This document shows positions 7,594 to 16,537 of a stretch of 64,000 nt of DNA, piece by piece. A program made the position numbers and the translations under genes. Source of the stretch: MedAcidi-G1 sp000817085 (GTDB lineage: Bacteria > Actinomycetota > Acidimicrobiia > Acidimicrobiales > MedAcidi-G1); the NCBI GenBank assembly GCA_045568635.1, contig JBJLAO010000004.1, positions 1 through 64,000 on the forward strand, in the 5' to 3' direction. The notes below the pieces were generated by a model, which was given only the letters and a program-made list of their open reading frames with translations, made no database searches and was not told where the DNA came from. Numbering within the stretch: the first letter of the stretch is position 1; each line of letters opens with the position of its first letter.

Positions 7594-8665
7594 TTATTCC
7601 TTCATCCGGGGGGTTGACTTCATCGCCTCTGGATTCCGCAAAATCTCTTATGAACTTCTCTTGTTCAGTTGTTAGATCCTTTGGGGTTTCCACTACTACT
7701 TCGATAAGCAGATCGCCTCTCCCTCGCCCCTGCAAGTGAGGCACACCTCGCCCGCGTATCCTCATCATTTGTCCACTTTCGACACCTTTTGGGATAACGA
7801 TAGTTTCGGAACCATCAAGCATTTCGATCTCTATTTCAATTCCTAAAACTGCTTGCGCCATTTGCACAGGAAGTTTTCGAAGCAAGTCATAACCGCTGCG
7901 TTTAAAATATTTATGATCTTTGACTCTTATCTGTACATAAAGGTCACCTGCAGGACCTCCCCACGGTCCAACCGCCCCTCTTCCGGTGAGCCTTAAGGTC
8001 GTCCCATCATCAACTCCAGCTGTCACTTGCACCGAAAATGAATCCTGTACTACGTTTCTTCCCTCTCCGCCGCATTCTTCGCAAGGGTCAGGTATCACCC
8101 AGCCCATTCCCCCACAAGCGTTACATGCTGCAGAGGTCATCATCTGACCTAAAAGTGATTGCCTAACTTGCTGAATCTGTCCACTACCGTTACAAGTAAC
8201 ACAAGTGTCACGACTTGAACCTTCAGCTGCACCGGTTGCTTCGCAGGTGCTGCAAGCTAAAGCTGTTTTAATCTTGATTTCTTTTTCACAACCAAATACG
8301 GCTTCATCGAACTCAAGATGCAGTGAAGTTTCCAAATCCTGACCTTGTATTGGGCCTGTTCTTCTTCGCGATTGCGTAAAACCTGATCCAAAAAAAGATT
8401 CGAAAATATCGCCTACTCCGCCGAAAGGGTCTCCCATAGATGAAGAACTTCCAACATCTCCAAACCGGTCATAGCGTGATCTCTTCTCGGGGTCTGAAAG
8501 CACTTCATAGGCGAATGCGACTTCTTTAAACTTTTCTTCAGTACCGGGGTCATCCGGATTTGCGTCAGGATGAAACTTGCGCGCCAGCCTCCGGTAGGAC
8601 TTTTTTATCTCCTCCGTTGAGGCGTTTCGCTGAACTTGCAGCACTTCATATGGGTCACTAGACAT
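7565..8665 (-). CDS. dnaJ: Chaperone DnaJ
   Basis: A 366-residue type I Hsp40 co-chaperone that stimulates DnaK ATPase and delivers unfolded clients. Seen in order: J domain with the HPD triad in RKFHPDANPDD (about residues 29-39), a Gly/Phe-rich segment (about 70-105), four zinc-binding CxxC motifs (CSTC, CVTC, CNAC, CEEC; about 137-200), and the C-terminal substrate-binding domains ending near SRGDEVNPPDEG. It follows hrcA by 3 bases, so the pair is co-transcribed. No dnaK or grpE is next to it. Confidence 0.96.
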   Translation of the reverse strand: MSSDPYEVLQVQRNASTEEIKKSYRRLARKFHPDANPDDPGTEEKFKEVAFAYEVLSDPEKRSRYDRFGDVGSSSSMGDPFGGVGDIFESFFGSGFTQSRRRTGPIQGQDLETSLHLEFDEAVFGCEKEIKIKTALACSTCEATGAAEGSSRDTCVTCNGSGQIQQVRQSLLGQMMTSAACNACGGMGWVIPDPCEECGGEGRNVVQDSFSVQVTAGVDDGTTLRLTGRGAVGPWGGPAGDLYVQIRVKDHKYFKRSGYDLLRKLPVQMAQAVLGIEIEIEMLDGSETIVIPKGVESGQMMRIRGRGVPHLQGRGRGDLLIEVVVETPKDLTTEQEKFIRDFAESRGDEVNPPDEGIIGKFRSAFS

Positions 8666-8668
8666 TTT

Positions 8669-9673
8669 TTAACCTTCGGTTAAATGGTCACCTAAACTAC
8701 GACCAACAATTCCAACTGTCGCAAGTGCTTGAGTGTAATCCATTCTAGTTGGACCGAGAATACCGATCGAACCAGCTGCTTCACCATCTATTTCATATGG
8801 AGCTACCACAAGCGAACATTCAGCTAAATGATCAACACCTGTTTCACTTCCTATAACAACGCTAAGTCCACGGTCGATGACACCTCGGATCAAACTAACA
8901 ACAATCATTTGTCGTTCTAACAGGTCCAAAACTTTTCTAATACCTTCAGGTTCCGAAAGAGAACCTGCTAGCACCGACGTACCTCCTACATAAACAGTTT
9001 CCTTTGACTGAACTAAAGAAGTGAGAGTTTTCTCAACCTCTCTCATCAGATAATCGATATTAGATTTTCCAGTTGTCGGAACTTGCGGGAGGGAACCCAT
9101 GCGAAAGCCTCTCAGATGTTTAGAAAGATGCTGATTTGCTTCATCTAGTTCGTTTTCGTTTATAAATATTTCTTTCGAAATATCTAGCGAATGTTTCTCT
9201 ACCACTCCATTGGAAGTAACCAAAACAAGCAGAATTTGATCAATTGAAAGATCAACTAGATGTACTGAACGTACTGTCTGGTGATCAGAGTCGGGCGAAA
9301 GAACAACGCCTGCACTTCCAGTAAGTGCAGCTAAAAAATTGCTAGTCTCTTGCAGCATTTGTTCAATCTCAATATGGGATCTATCAAAAAAAGACTTAAT
9401 TTGTTGATTTTCAACTCTGTCGAGCCTCACAGGGCCTAACAAATTATCTACAAAGAAACGGTATGCCTTTTCAGTAGGAATTCGACCAGCCGAAGTGTGA
9501 GGCTGATCTAAATAACCTTCTGATTCCAGAAGTGCCATCTCGTTTCTGATCGTTGAAGAAGAGACATCTACTGATTCAGAACTTGCAACCAAACTCGAAC
9601 CGACTGGTTGGGCAGTTTCTATATACGCTTCAACGACAGCGCCTAAAATTTCTGCTTTTCTTTCGTCTAGCAT
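8669..9673 (-). CDS. hrcA: Heat-inducible transcription repressor HrcA
   Basis: A 334-residue repressor of the CIRCE heat-shock regulon. Seen: the N-terminal winged helix LDERKAEILGAVVEAYIET with QPVGSS and STIRNEMALLESEGYL (residues 2-60), the HTSAGRIPTEKAYRFFVD linker, and the C-terminal GSETGVDHLAECSLVVAPY/GSIGILGPTRMDY region. I looked upstream (9674-9724) for a CIRCE element (TTAGCACTC-N9-GAGTGCTAA) and saw none, so autoregulation through CIRCE is not supported. It forms the operon hrcA-dnaJ-rsmE and lies 51 bases downstream of lepA on the same strand. Confidence 0.95.
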   Translation of the reverse strand: MLDERKAEILGAVVEAYIETAQPVGSSLVASSESVDVSSSTIRNEMALLESEGYLDQPHTSAGRIPTEKAYRFFVDNLLGPVRLDRVENQQIKSFFDRSHIEIEQMLQETSNFLAALTGSAGVVLSPDSDHQTVRSVHLVDLSIDQILLVLVTSNGVVEKHSLDISKEIFINENELDEANQHLSKHLRGFRMGSLPQVPTTGKSNIDYLMREVEKTLTSLVQSKETVYVGGTSVLAGSLSEPEGIRKVLDLLERQMIVVSLIRGVIDRGLSVVIGSETGVDHLAECSLVVAPYEIDGEAAGSIGILGPTRMDYTQALATVGIVGRSLGDHLTEG

Positions 9674-9724
9674 CTTCGGATGGTACTCCCATTGTCGCTA
9701 TTTAGAATTATATAGTTATTGTTT

Positions 9725-11509
9725 TTACTCTTCTAGACTCAGAGCGGAAACAAAAGCCTCTTGGGGCACATCAACACGACCAATTGACTTCATTTTTCTT
9801 TTACCTTGCTTTTGCTTTTCCAACAGTTTTCGTTTTCTTGTTATGTCGCCCCCGTAAAGTTTTGCTGTTACATCTTTTCGAAACGCCCTGACCGTCTCAC
9901 GCGCTATTATTCGACCACCGATCGTGGCCTGTATTGGGACTTCGAATTGTTGACGCGGGATCAGTTCCTTTAACCTCTCCGCCATTTTTCGACCATATTC
10001 ATAGGATGCGTCTCTATGCACAACTGCGCTGAAGGCATCAACAGACTCCCCCTGCAATAAGATATCTACTCGCACAAGGTCAGACTTCATGTAACCGGCA
10101 GGCTCATAGTCAAGACTTGCGTAGCCCTGCGTTCTGCTCTTCAATTGATCAAAGAAATTTAGAACTACCTCCGCTAGAGGAAGTCGATATTTCAGTTCAA
10201 TACGTTCAGGCGACAGATATGACAACTTGTCCAACTCGCCTCGACGCCCTTGGCAAAGTTCCATTAGCGTTCCCGTGTACTCCGCTGGCGATATCAGAGT
10301 GGTCTCGAGCCATGGTTCCTCTATCGCAGAGATTTCACCCGCAGACGGAAGATCGCACGGATTGTCTATTTCTTGCACTTTTCCGCTTGTGTGAATAACA
10401 CGGTATTTAACTGAAGGCGCCGTAGTTATTAAGTTAAGATCGAATTCTCTTTCAAGCCGTTCTCGCACTATCTCCATGTGTAACAATCCTAAAAAACCAC
10501 ATCTGAACCCAAAACCGAGAGCAGATGACGTATCCGGTTCGAAAGTGAAACTCGAGTCATTAAGCCTGAGCTTTTCCAAAGCATCTCTCAAATCTCCGAA
10601 GTCATCTCCGTCTATTGGGTACAAGCCACTGAAAACCATTGGTTTGGGTTCTTGATACCCAGATAATGCTGATTCACTTCCATTACTCGTAGTCGTTATT
10701 GTTTCACCTGATCGAGCTTCTCCGACGTCTTTGATCCCGGCAAGAACGTAACCCACTTCACCCGCCCCGAGACTTTTAACTGGTGTCATCTCAGGGCGCC
10801 AAACTCCAACTTCATCAAGTTGATGATTCGTTCCAGCCTGCATGAATTTAATAGACATTCCAGTATCTAAACGCCCTTGCATTATCCGCACCGAAGATAC
10901 AACTCCGCGATACTGGTCAAAGTGACTGTCGAACACAAGAGCTTGGAGAGGTAGATCTTCACTCGCTTCAGGAGCCGGTGTTTTTTCAACAACAGCGTCA
11001 AGAAGCTCCGGCACTCCTTCACCTGTTTTTGCACTAATTCGAAAAATCTCTTCAGTTGGGATTCCTAAAGCTTTCTCTATTTCTTCTGCATACCGGTCAG
11101 GTTCTGAGGCTGGTAAATCTATCTTGTTTAACACAGCCACTATTTCCAGATCATGCTCAATAGCTTGATAACAGTTGGCTAGAGTTTGAGCTTCTATACC
11201 TTGTGCAGCATCGACTACCAGTATCACTCCTTCGCATGCAGCTAGAGAGCGGCTTACTTCATAACCAAAATCGACGTGACCTGGTGTATCTATAAGGTTT
11301 ATTACCGAGTCTTTCCAGTCGAGTCGCACGCTTTGAAGCTTTATAGTAATCCCCCTTTCGCGTTCCAGATCCATTGAGTCGAGATACTGGGCTCGCATGT
11401 TTCTTTCATCCACAGCCCCGCAAAGTTCCAACATGCGGTCAGCTAGCGTTGACTTTCCGTGGTCTATATGGGCAATGATTGATGTATTACACATCTTTTT
11501 ATTAGTCAT
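9725..11509 (-). CDS. lepA: Elongation factor 4 (LepA GTPase)
   Basis: A 594-residue ribosome-associated translational GTPase. Seen: G1 AHIDHGKSTLADRML, switch I with ERERGITIK, DTPGHVDFGYEVSRS, NKIDLPA, and SAKTGEGV. These are followed by the EF-G-like domains II, III and V and the LepA-specific C-terminal domain, with YGGDITRKRKLLEKQKQGKR near the end. Length matches the family. It is divergent from rpsT across about 130 bases, which must hold both promoters. The lepA-rpsT-holA neighbourhood is common in many bacteria. Confidence 0.97.
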   Translation of the reverse strand: MTNKKMCNTSIIAHIDHGKSTLADRMLELCGAVDERNMRAQYLDSMDLERERGITIKLQSVRLDWKDSVINLIDTPGHVDFGYEVSRSLAACEGVILVVDAAQGIEAQTLANCYQAIEHDLEIVAVLNKIDLPASEPDRYAEEIEKALGIPTEEIFRISAKTGEGVPELLDAVVEKTPAPEASEDLPLQALVFDSHFDQYRGVVSSVRIMQGRLDTGMSIKFMQAGTNHQLDEVGVWRPEMTPVKSLGAGEVGYVLAGIKDVGEARSGETITTTSNGSESALSGYQEPKPMVFSGLYPIDGDDFGDLRDALEKLRLNDSSFTFEPDTSSALGFGFRCGFLGLLHMEIVRERLEREFDLNLITTAPSVKYRVIHTSGKVQEIDNPCDLPSAGEISAIEEPWLETTLISPAEYTGTLMELCQGRRGELDKLSYLSPERIELKYRLPLAEVVLNFFDQLKSRTQGYASLDYEPAGYMKSDLVRVDILLQGESVDAFSAVVHRDASYEYGRKMAERLKELIPRQQFEVPIQATIGGRIIARETVRAFRKDVTAKLYGGDITRKRKLLEKQKQGKRKMKSIGRVDVPQEAFVSALSLEE

Positions 11510-11641
11510 CTCTGCTGACCGTACATTCTCGTGAGCTTAATTACATGAATTAAATTGGATTCTTTGCTTTCTTATGCTGTCCTGTATCTCTCTTGACACG
11601 CTAGGATTGAGAACTGCTGAAAGAAAAGGTTGTGTTTACCC

Positions 11642-11884
11642 GTGGCAAACATTAAGAGTGCAATAAAACGTAATCGTCAGAATGAAGTACGACGTTTAAG
11701 AAACCGATCTGTTCGTTCAGAGATGCGTTCCATTGTGAAAACAGCTAAAGACTCAGGTAATGCTGAAGATACTGCCGCTGCTATCAAAAAAATTGATAGA
11801 GCTGCTGCTAAAGGCATTATTCATGCAAATAAAGCCTCACGTGAGAAATCTAGACTTCAGAAAAGTTTAAACAACAATAGTTAA
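11642..11884 (+). CDS. rpsT: 30S ribosomal protein S20
   Basis: An 80-residue basic, helical ribosomal protein that binds 16S rRNA. I start it at GTG 11642, giving (V/M)ANIKSAIKRNRQNEVRRLR, because S20 proteins characteristically begin M-A-N-I-K-S. A TTG four codons upstream would add residues foreign to the family. AAAAGG at 11624-11629 serves as ribosome binding site. The C-terminus has the usual IHANKASREKSRLQK. It converges with holA, with 4 bases between stops. Confidence 0.95.
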   Translation: MANIKSAIKRNRQNEVRRLRNRSVRSEMRSIVKTAKDSGNAEDTAAAIKKIDRAAAKGIIHANKASREKSRLQKSLNNNS

Positions 11885-11888
11885 CCGC

Positions 11889-12899
11889 TTATCTCATAGC
11901 CGCTAGTCGGGCCACAAGTACTTCTGTGACTAATTCAGGGGGCCAACTTTTTTTTCCTCTCAAATCGAGGTCAGCTTCAGCTATAAGTCCTATAGCTTTA
12001 AAAATATTTTTCTTACCTAGTCGCCTCGATGTGGAAAGAATTTTTTTTGCTGGATATGCGCTAATTGAAAGTGCTTCGGATACAGCTTTTTCATCTTTTA
12101 GATTTGAACCTTCAAGGTGTAACATTTTTTCGTAATGAGAGTGAAGTAGAGCCATCACCCCTAATGGGTGTCGACCATCTGCTCTAAGCATTCGTTTAAG
12201 TCTTTCCAATGCTTCAGAAATTTTACCGGCGTCAATAGAGTCAGTTAAATCCCATGGCATGACAGATCCAGCATCTCCCAGGTAAGGCTCCACATCTTCA
12301 AGTTCTAATGTTTCGCCTCTTTCATGCACAGCGGTTAAAACTTCTAAAAGAGCAAAAACTTTTGTGCGGTCTTCTCCCAAGTGGCCTGATATGCGTTTAC
12401 GTGCTTCCCCAGTAAATCTCACAGGTGCTCTGTCAAGTGACTCTGACAGCCATTTTTCAGCCTGTTTTCCTTTTCCAGTAGTCAATTTTTCTACGTGACC
12501 TCCAGAACTTTGAATCGCTTCAAGGAGACTTTTTGGAACAGGTGACAGTCGTTGCTGCTGAGGGTTATTTCCTTTCTCCCAGATGAGTATTAGAGAAGTC
12601 GTTGGTAAAGGTGAGTTCAAATATTCCAGTAAAGGCGAAAGATCCTCTTTCTTACTGAAGCGTCCCATGTGTCGACCCACCACTACCCTGTTTTGAGTTA
12701 AAAAAGGGGCGGTTTGCGCAGAATCAACTAACTTACTTACATTAAAATGCTCTGCGGAGCGGTAATTTTCCTCAGTTAATTCTTCCAAAGCAAGGCTTCT
12801 ATCTTCGTCACCTAACGCTTTTTCGATGTGGGTGTTCAACGATCTGGAAATCAATACGTCGTCTTCTCCCGAAATAAGTACAACTGGAATCTTATTCAT
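11889..12899 (-). CDS. holA: DNA polymerase III subunit delta
   Basis: A 336-residue clamp-loader delta subunit, which opens the beta sliding clamp. The sequence is typical of the divergent actinobacterial HolA: VVLISGEDDVLISRSLN at the N-terminus, QTAPFLTQNRVVVGRHMGRF in the beta-contacting region, DAGSVMPWDLTDSID before the collar domain, and SAYPAKKILSTSRRL near the C-terminus. Length agrees with the family. It converges with rpsT, and that pairing supports the call. Confidence 0.9.
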   Translation of the reverse strand: MNKIPVVLISGEDDVLISRSLNTHIEKALGDEDRSLALEELTEENYRSAEHFNVSKLVDSAQTAPFLTQNRVVVGRHMGRFSKKEDLSPLLEYLNSPLPTTSLILIWEKGNNPQQQRLSPVPKSLLEAIQSSGGHVEKLTTGKGKQAEKWLSESLDRAPVRFTGEARKRISGHLGEDRTKVFALLEVLTAVHERGETLELEDVEPYLGDAGSVMPWDLTDSIDAGKISEALERLKRMLRADGRHPLGVMALLHSHYEKMLHLEGSNLKDEKAVSEALSISAYPAKKILSTSRRLGKKNIFKAIGLIAEADLDLRGKKSWPPELVTEVLVARLAAMR

Positions 12900-12923
12900 A
12901 CACGAGTCTGTCTATTTTTCGAT

Positions 12924-14390
12924 TCAAACAAATTCCATTACTCCATCTTCAAGCGAAGTATTACGCGAGAGCATTTTTTTGTCTTTATAAAAATCTTGGG
13001 TATTCAGCCAAGGTTCACGATCGCCTTGCTTTGGCATTTCCGACATAGACCTTTTCATGTACCCAGAGGTAAAGCCTTCTATCCAGTCGCGTTGTGGCAT
13101 GTCAATATCACTTTCTCTCAGTCTTGGAGTGGCTCTTTTTGTTCCACTTTTCCTCATGTGGTTTAAAAGCCGACATGCATAAGAACTATTGATATCTGCT
13201 CGTAGCGTCCAAGAAGCATTTATGTAACCAAAAGTTGAAATCAAATTAGGTACGCCTGAATATGCAAGACCTTTATATATCCAAGTCTCTGAAAAGTCGA
13301 CAAGATCACCATCTATTCTAAATTCTACTTCACCTAGGGTTACAAGATTTAAACCTGTTGCTGTGACGATAATGTCAGCTTTCAATTCTTCGCCCGTTTC
13401 TAACAAAATGCCTTCCGAAGTGAATCGGTCAATAGTTTCAGTTCGAACTGAAACTTTTTTCTTACGAATGGATTTAAACAAGTCACCATTAGGAACTAGA
13501 CAGAGTCTTTCGTCCCAAGGATTGTAAGAAGGTGTGAAATGACGTTCTACATCAAAATCCGAGTCCAAAGCCATCCGAACGCCTGAAAGTATCTTTTCTT
13601 TAACTTTTTCAGGATCTTTTCTCGTTAATTTGTAAATGTAGTTCTGACCAAAAATATTTTTCTTTCTGGTCAAATAGTAAGCAATTTTCTCAGGGAGTAT
13701 TTTTCGTAATAAAGCCGAAAAAGGATCGTGATCAGGTCGTGCTACAACATATGTAGGCGACCTTTGAAGCATCACAACATGTTCAGCGCTTTCTGCCATG
13801 GCAGGAACAAGTGTTACCGCTGTGGCCCCAGACCCTATAACGACAACTTTCTTGGCTTCATAATTAATATCTTCTGGCCATTCTTGTGGATGAACTATTT
13901 TCCCAGAATAAGCCTCTACCCCTTCGAAATCAGGCGTGTATCCAGATTTGTAACTGTAATAACCAGAACACATCAAAAGAAAGTTGCAGGTGTAAACGAA
14001 AGGCTCTCCGGTTTCCTTGTTAGATACTCTCAAAGTCCATCGGTCTTTTTCATTTGACCATTCAGCAGTAGACACTTGATGGTTGAATTTAATTTTTTCT
14101 CTGATGCCAAATTCATCTACTGTTTCTTCAAGATATTCGAGAATAGCTGGACCATCAGCAATAGATTTTGCGGCTTTCCATGGTTTGAAACTGAAACCCA
14201 AAGTATGCATATCACTATCTGAACGAACTCCCGGGTATCGAAATAAATCCCAAGTACCACCTAGATTTGGCCTCCCCTCAAGCAACACGAAAGATCGGTC
14301 TGGGCATTCCTTCTGAAGACGGTAAGCGGATCCAATACCAGAAATACCTGCTCCTACTACTATGACGTCAAAGTCATTTTCTTCTGTCAT
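12924..14390 (-). CDS. FAD-dependent monooxygenase, Baeyer-Villiger type
   Basis: A 488-residue class B flavoprotein monooxygenase (FMO/BVMO group), which uses FAD and NADPH to insert oxygen into ketones or oxidise heteroatoms. Seen: the FAD Rossmann motif VIVVGAGISGIG (about residues 9-20), LGGTWDLFRYPGVRSDSDM, YSGKIVHPQEWP (a form of the BVMO fingerprint FxGxxxHxxxW[PD]), the NADPH Rossmann VVVIGSGATAVTL, and ATGLNL near the end. It starts a minus-strand pair with the SDR at 14437. Its position beside acyl-CoA dehydrogenases suggests ring or side-chain oxidation of a terpenoid, steroid or other ketone (inference). Confidence 0.9.
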   Translation of the reverse strand: MTEENDFDVIVVGAGISGIGSAYRLQKECPDRSFVLLEGRPNLGGTWDLFRYPGVRSDSDMHTLGFSFKPWKAAKSIADGPAILEYLEETVDEFGIREKIKFNHQVSTAEWSNEKDRWTLRVSNKETGEPFVYTCNFLLMCSGYYSYKSGYTPDFEGVEAYSGKIVHPQEWPEDINYEAKKVVVIGSGATAVTLVPAMAESAEHVVMLQRSPTYVVARPDHDPFSALLRKILPEKIAYYLTRKKNIFGQNYIYKLTRKDPEKVKEKILSGVRMALDSDFDVERHFTPSYNPWDERLCLVPNGDLFKSIRKKKVSVRTETIDRFTSEGILLETGEELKADIIVTATGLNLVTLGEVEFRIDGDLVDFSETWIYKGLAYSGVPNLISTFGYINASWTLRADINSSYACRLLNHMRKSGTKRATPRLRESDIDMPQRDWIEGFTSGYMKRSMSEMPKQGDREPWLNTQDFYKDKKMLSRNTSLEDGVMEFV

Positions 14391-14436
14391 TTTTTTCTCT
14401 CTGCTGTACTACTGTTGCTCATTGTAGATGCGAAAT

Positions 14437-15204
14437 TCATCGCATTATTCCACCACCATCAATTACAACTGATTGCCCATTGACTTTCACTGACCCTTCA
14501 GAAGAAAGCCACACTACAGTTTCAGCTATCTCTTCAGGTTTTATAAGTTCACCGTTTGGAGAAATCCTTTCAAGAGTCTTTCTAGCTCGATCTGTTAGTT
14601 CACCACTTGCATCTCTAATCATCGGAGTGTCTACCAAGCCAGGAAGTATCACATTGCAACGGATTCCCAACTTTCCATATTCAGCCGCAACAGATTTAGT
14701 TAAACCCACTACACCGTGTTTAGCTGCCGTGTAATGAGCTTGACCAGGAGCTGGGACTATTCCAGCTCCAGAAGAAGTATTTACGATCGCACTTTTGGTG
14801 TCAGATTTAAGCATGTGTATCAATTCATACTTCATGCAGAGAAAAACCGACGTTAAGTTAGTTTCAATCATCTCCTTCCAGTCCCCTATTTCGAGTTCAT
14901 GAAACCTGCTACTTGGATGATTAATGCCAGCATTATTAAAAGCAATGTCTAAACGTCCGTGCTCATCAATAACTTCATTCAATGTCCTTTCAACTAAATC
15001 TTCTTGACTCACATCTGCACAATGAGTGGAAAAACTCGTCTTCAAGTCACTGACGATTTTAGAAGTCGACAGTATTCCCTGCTCATCTATATCAACAAGC
15101 GCTATGTGTGAAACACCCTCTTTTGCAAAAGCTTCAGCTGTTGAACGCCCAATGCCGCTGGCAGCTCCAGTCACTAAAGCAATTTTTCCTTCTAGTACCC
15201 CCAT
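14437..15204 (-). CDS. Short-chain dehydrogenase/reductase
   Basis: A 255-residue classical SDR. Seen: the cofactor motif TGAASGIGRS (about residues 11-20), NNAG, the catalytic Ser in NTSSGAG, and YTAAKHG with Tyr and Lys. The start is ATG 15204, preceded five bases upstream by AAAGGAAC. A start 27 codons further up has no such site and adds residues unlike the family. VDID after the second strand suggests preference for NAD over NADP. It lies just upstream of the monooxygenase on the same strand, so it may oxidise or reduce the alcohol/ketone pair that the monooxygenase uses. Confidence 0.92.
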   Translation of the reverse strand: MGVLEGKIALVTGAASGIGRSTAEAFAKEGVSHIALVDIDEQGILSTSKIVSDLKTSFSTHCADVSQEDLVERTLNEVIDEHGRLDIAFNNAGINHPSSRFHELEIGDWKEMIETNLTSVFLCMKYELIHMLKSDTKSAIVNTSSGAGIVPAPGQAHYTAAKHGVVGLTKSVAAEYGKLGIRCNVILPGLVDTPMIRDASGELTDRARKTLERISPNGELIKPEEIAETVVWLSSEGSVKVNGQSVVIDGGGIMR

Positions 15205-15330
15205 TTGTTCCTTTCTTGTCGAACATTCCAGGATCTCTTGCCTCATTTTCCCATTGAAATATGTAAGATGCCGAATTGTTGACAATTAACATCTTTGTCT
15301 ACCGTCAGATTTAACATTACTGGAGGATTT

Positions 15331-16431
15331 ATGACAGTCACTTCCTGGGATGACTACCCGGTCCATCAATCAGCTCAATTTATTTCTTATCCCGCTACTA
15401 GCGACAGAAATTTCTATGACCGTTACTATTTCAATCTGCACTCCTGCTCTGACGAACTGTTCGCTATTTTTGGACTAGGCCAGTACCCCAATCTGGGTGT
15501 AACAGATGCATTCATAGATGTCAGACATAAAGATAAACAACATATTGTTAGATCTTCAACAGAACTAGTTGACCGTTCAAAAATACGAGTAGGACCAATT
15601 TTCATAGAAATCATTGAACCTCTCCAAAAACTACGTGTCGTGTGCGAAGACACCGAACATACTGTGGCCATGGACGTCACGTGGGAAGCTTCCATGGCAG
15701 CTCACGCTGAACCACACCAGTACATAAGAAACAAAGGGAGAGTCGTATTTGACACTCAGCGATTTGCACAAAATGGTAAGTGGACTGGTGAAATTACTGT
15801 TGCGGGAGAAACTTACAGTGTCTCACCTGAAAGCTGGTGGGGAGCAAGAGACCGTTCTTGGGGGATTCGACCTGTCGGAGAACCAGAAGGCGATGGAATT
15901 CGCCAAGGCACAAATGTTATGAGTGGGATGTGGAACTACTTTCCAATGCAATTCGATGACCACTCAATTCTCTATATGTGTCACGAGCAAGAAGATGGAA
16001 CTCGACTTCTGGAAGAAGCAATAAGAATTTGGAATGATGGCAGCGACTCAGAGTGGTTGGGACGACCAGAATGGAATCACGAAATGATCTCTGGAACAAG
16101 ACTACTTAAAAAGTCGACAATCTCTTTTAATGAAGCACCCGGATCTTCTTTTGAGATCGAATGCGAATCCCTTCTACCTAACTGGGTTTCGATAGGTACC
16201 GGTTACGGTATTGATTCCGATTGGAGACATGGTATGCATCAAGGTCAAGACATAGTTCAAGGATTAGTACTCGACGTTGATGAAATAAAACCATTGGCAC
16301 AGTATGGAATCGTCGATCATGTCGGAAGATTTTCTTATAACGAAAATATCGGCTATGGACTTTACGAACATGGATTTTTTGGCCCATTTGCTCCTATGGG
16401 CCTAAAAGATCGAGGGTCGTTAGCCCCTTGA
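15331..16431 (+). CDS. Conserved protein of unknown function, lipocalin/CrtC-like fold possible
   Basis: A 366-residue protein rich in aromatic residues, with beta-strand-like spacing. The N-terminal half contains SDRNFYDRYYFNLHS; the centre has SPESWWGARDRSWGIRP, an S-W-W-G-x-R-D-x-S-W motif typical of DUF7064/hydroxyneurosporene-synthase-like beta-barrel proteins. I cannot name its activity. The start is ATG 15331, preceded by GGAGG at the right distance; a TTG at 15295 has none. It heads a plus-strand series with three acyl-CoA dehydrogenases and diverges from the SDR/monooxygenase pair, which points to a role in the same catabolic route. Confidence 0.72.
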   Translation: MTVTSWDDYPVHQSAQFISYPATSDRNFYDRYYFNLHSCSDELFAIFGLGQYPNLGVTDAFIDVRHKDKQHIVRSSTELVDRSKIRVGPIFIEIIEPLQKLRVVCEDTEHTVAMDVTWEASMAAHAEPHQYIRNKGRVVFDTQRFAQNGKWTGEITVAGETYSVSPESWWGARDRSWGIRPVGEPEGDGIRQGTNVMSGMWNYFPMQFDDHSILYMCHEQEDGTRLLEEAIRIWNDGSDSEWLGRPEWNHEMISGTRLLKKSTISFNEAPGSSFEIECESLLPNWVSIGTGYGIDSDWRHGMHQGQDIVQGLVLDVDEIKPLAQYGIVDHVGRFSYNENIGYGLYEHGFFGPFAPMGLKDRGSLAP

Positions 16432-16537
16432 TCGAAATTACTGAAATTTATTTCAAACATTAGGTTGAAACGAAAGATATTAATAAATTTTCTCTTAATA
16501 ATTGCAGAGAAGGGACAAGTAGAAGTACTTTCATTTA

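Noticed and set aside
9674..9724. CIRCE operator before hrcA
   Set aside because: Neither TTAGCACTC nor its inverted half is present in the gap.
11593..11607. TTGACA followed by TAGGAT before rpsT as a promoter
   Set aside because: The two boxes are only three bases apart, so they cannot be the -35 and -10 of one promoter. No better pair was visible by eye.
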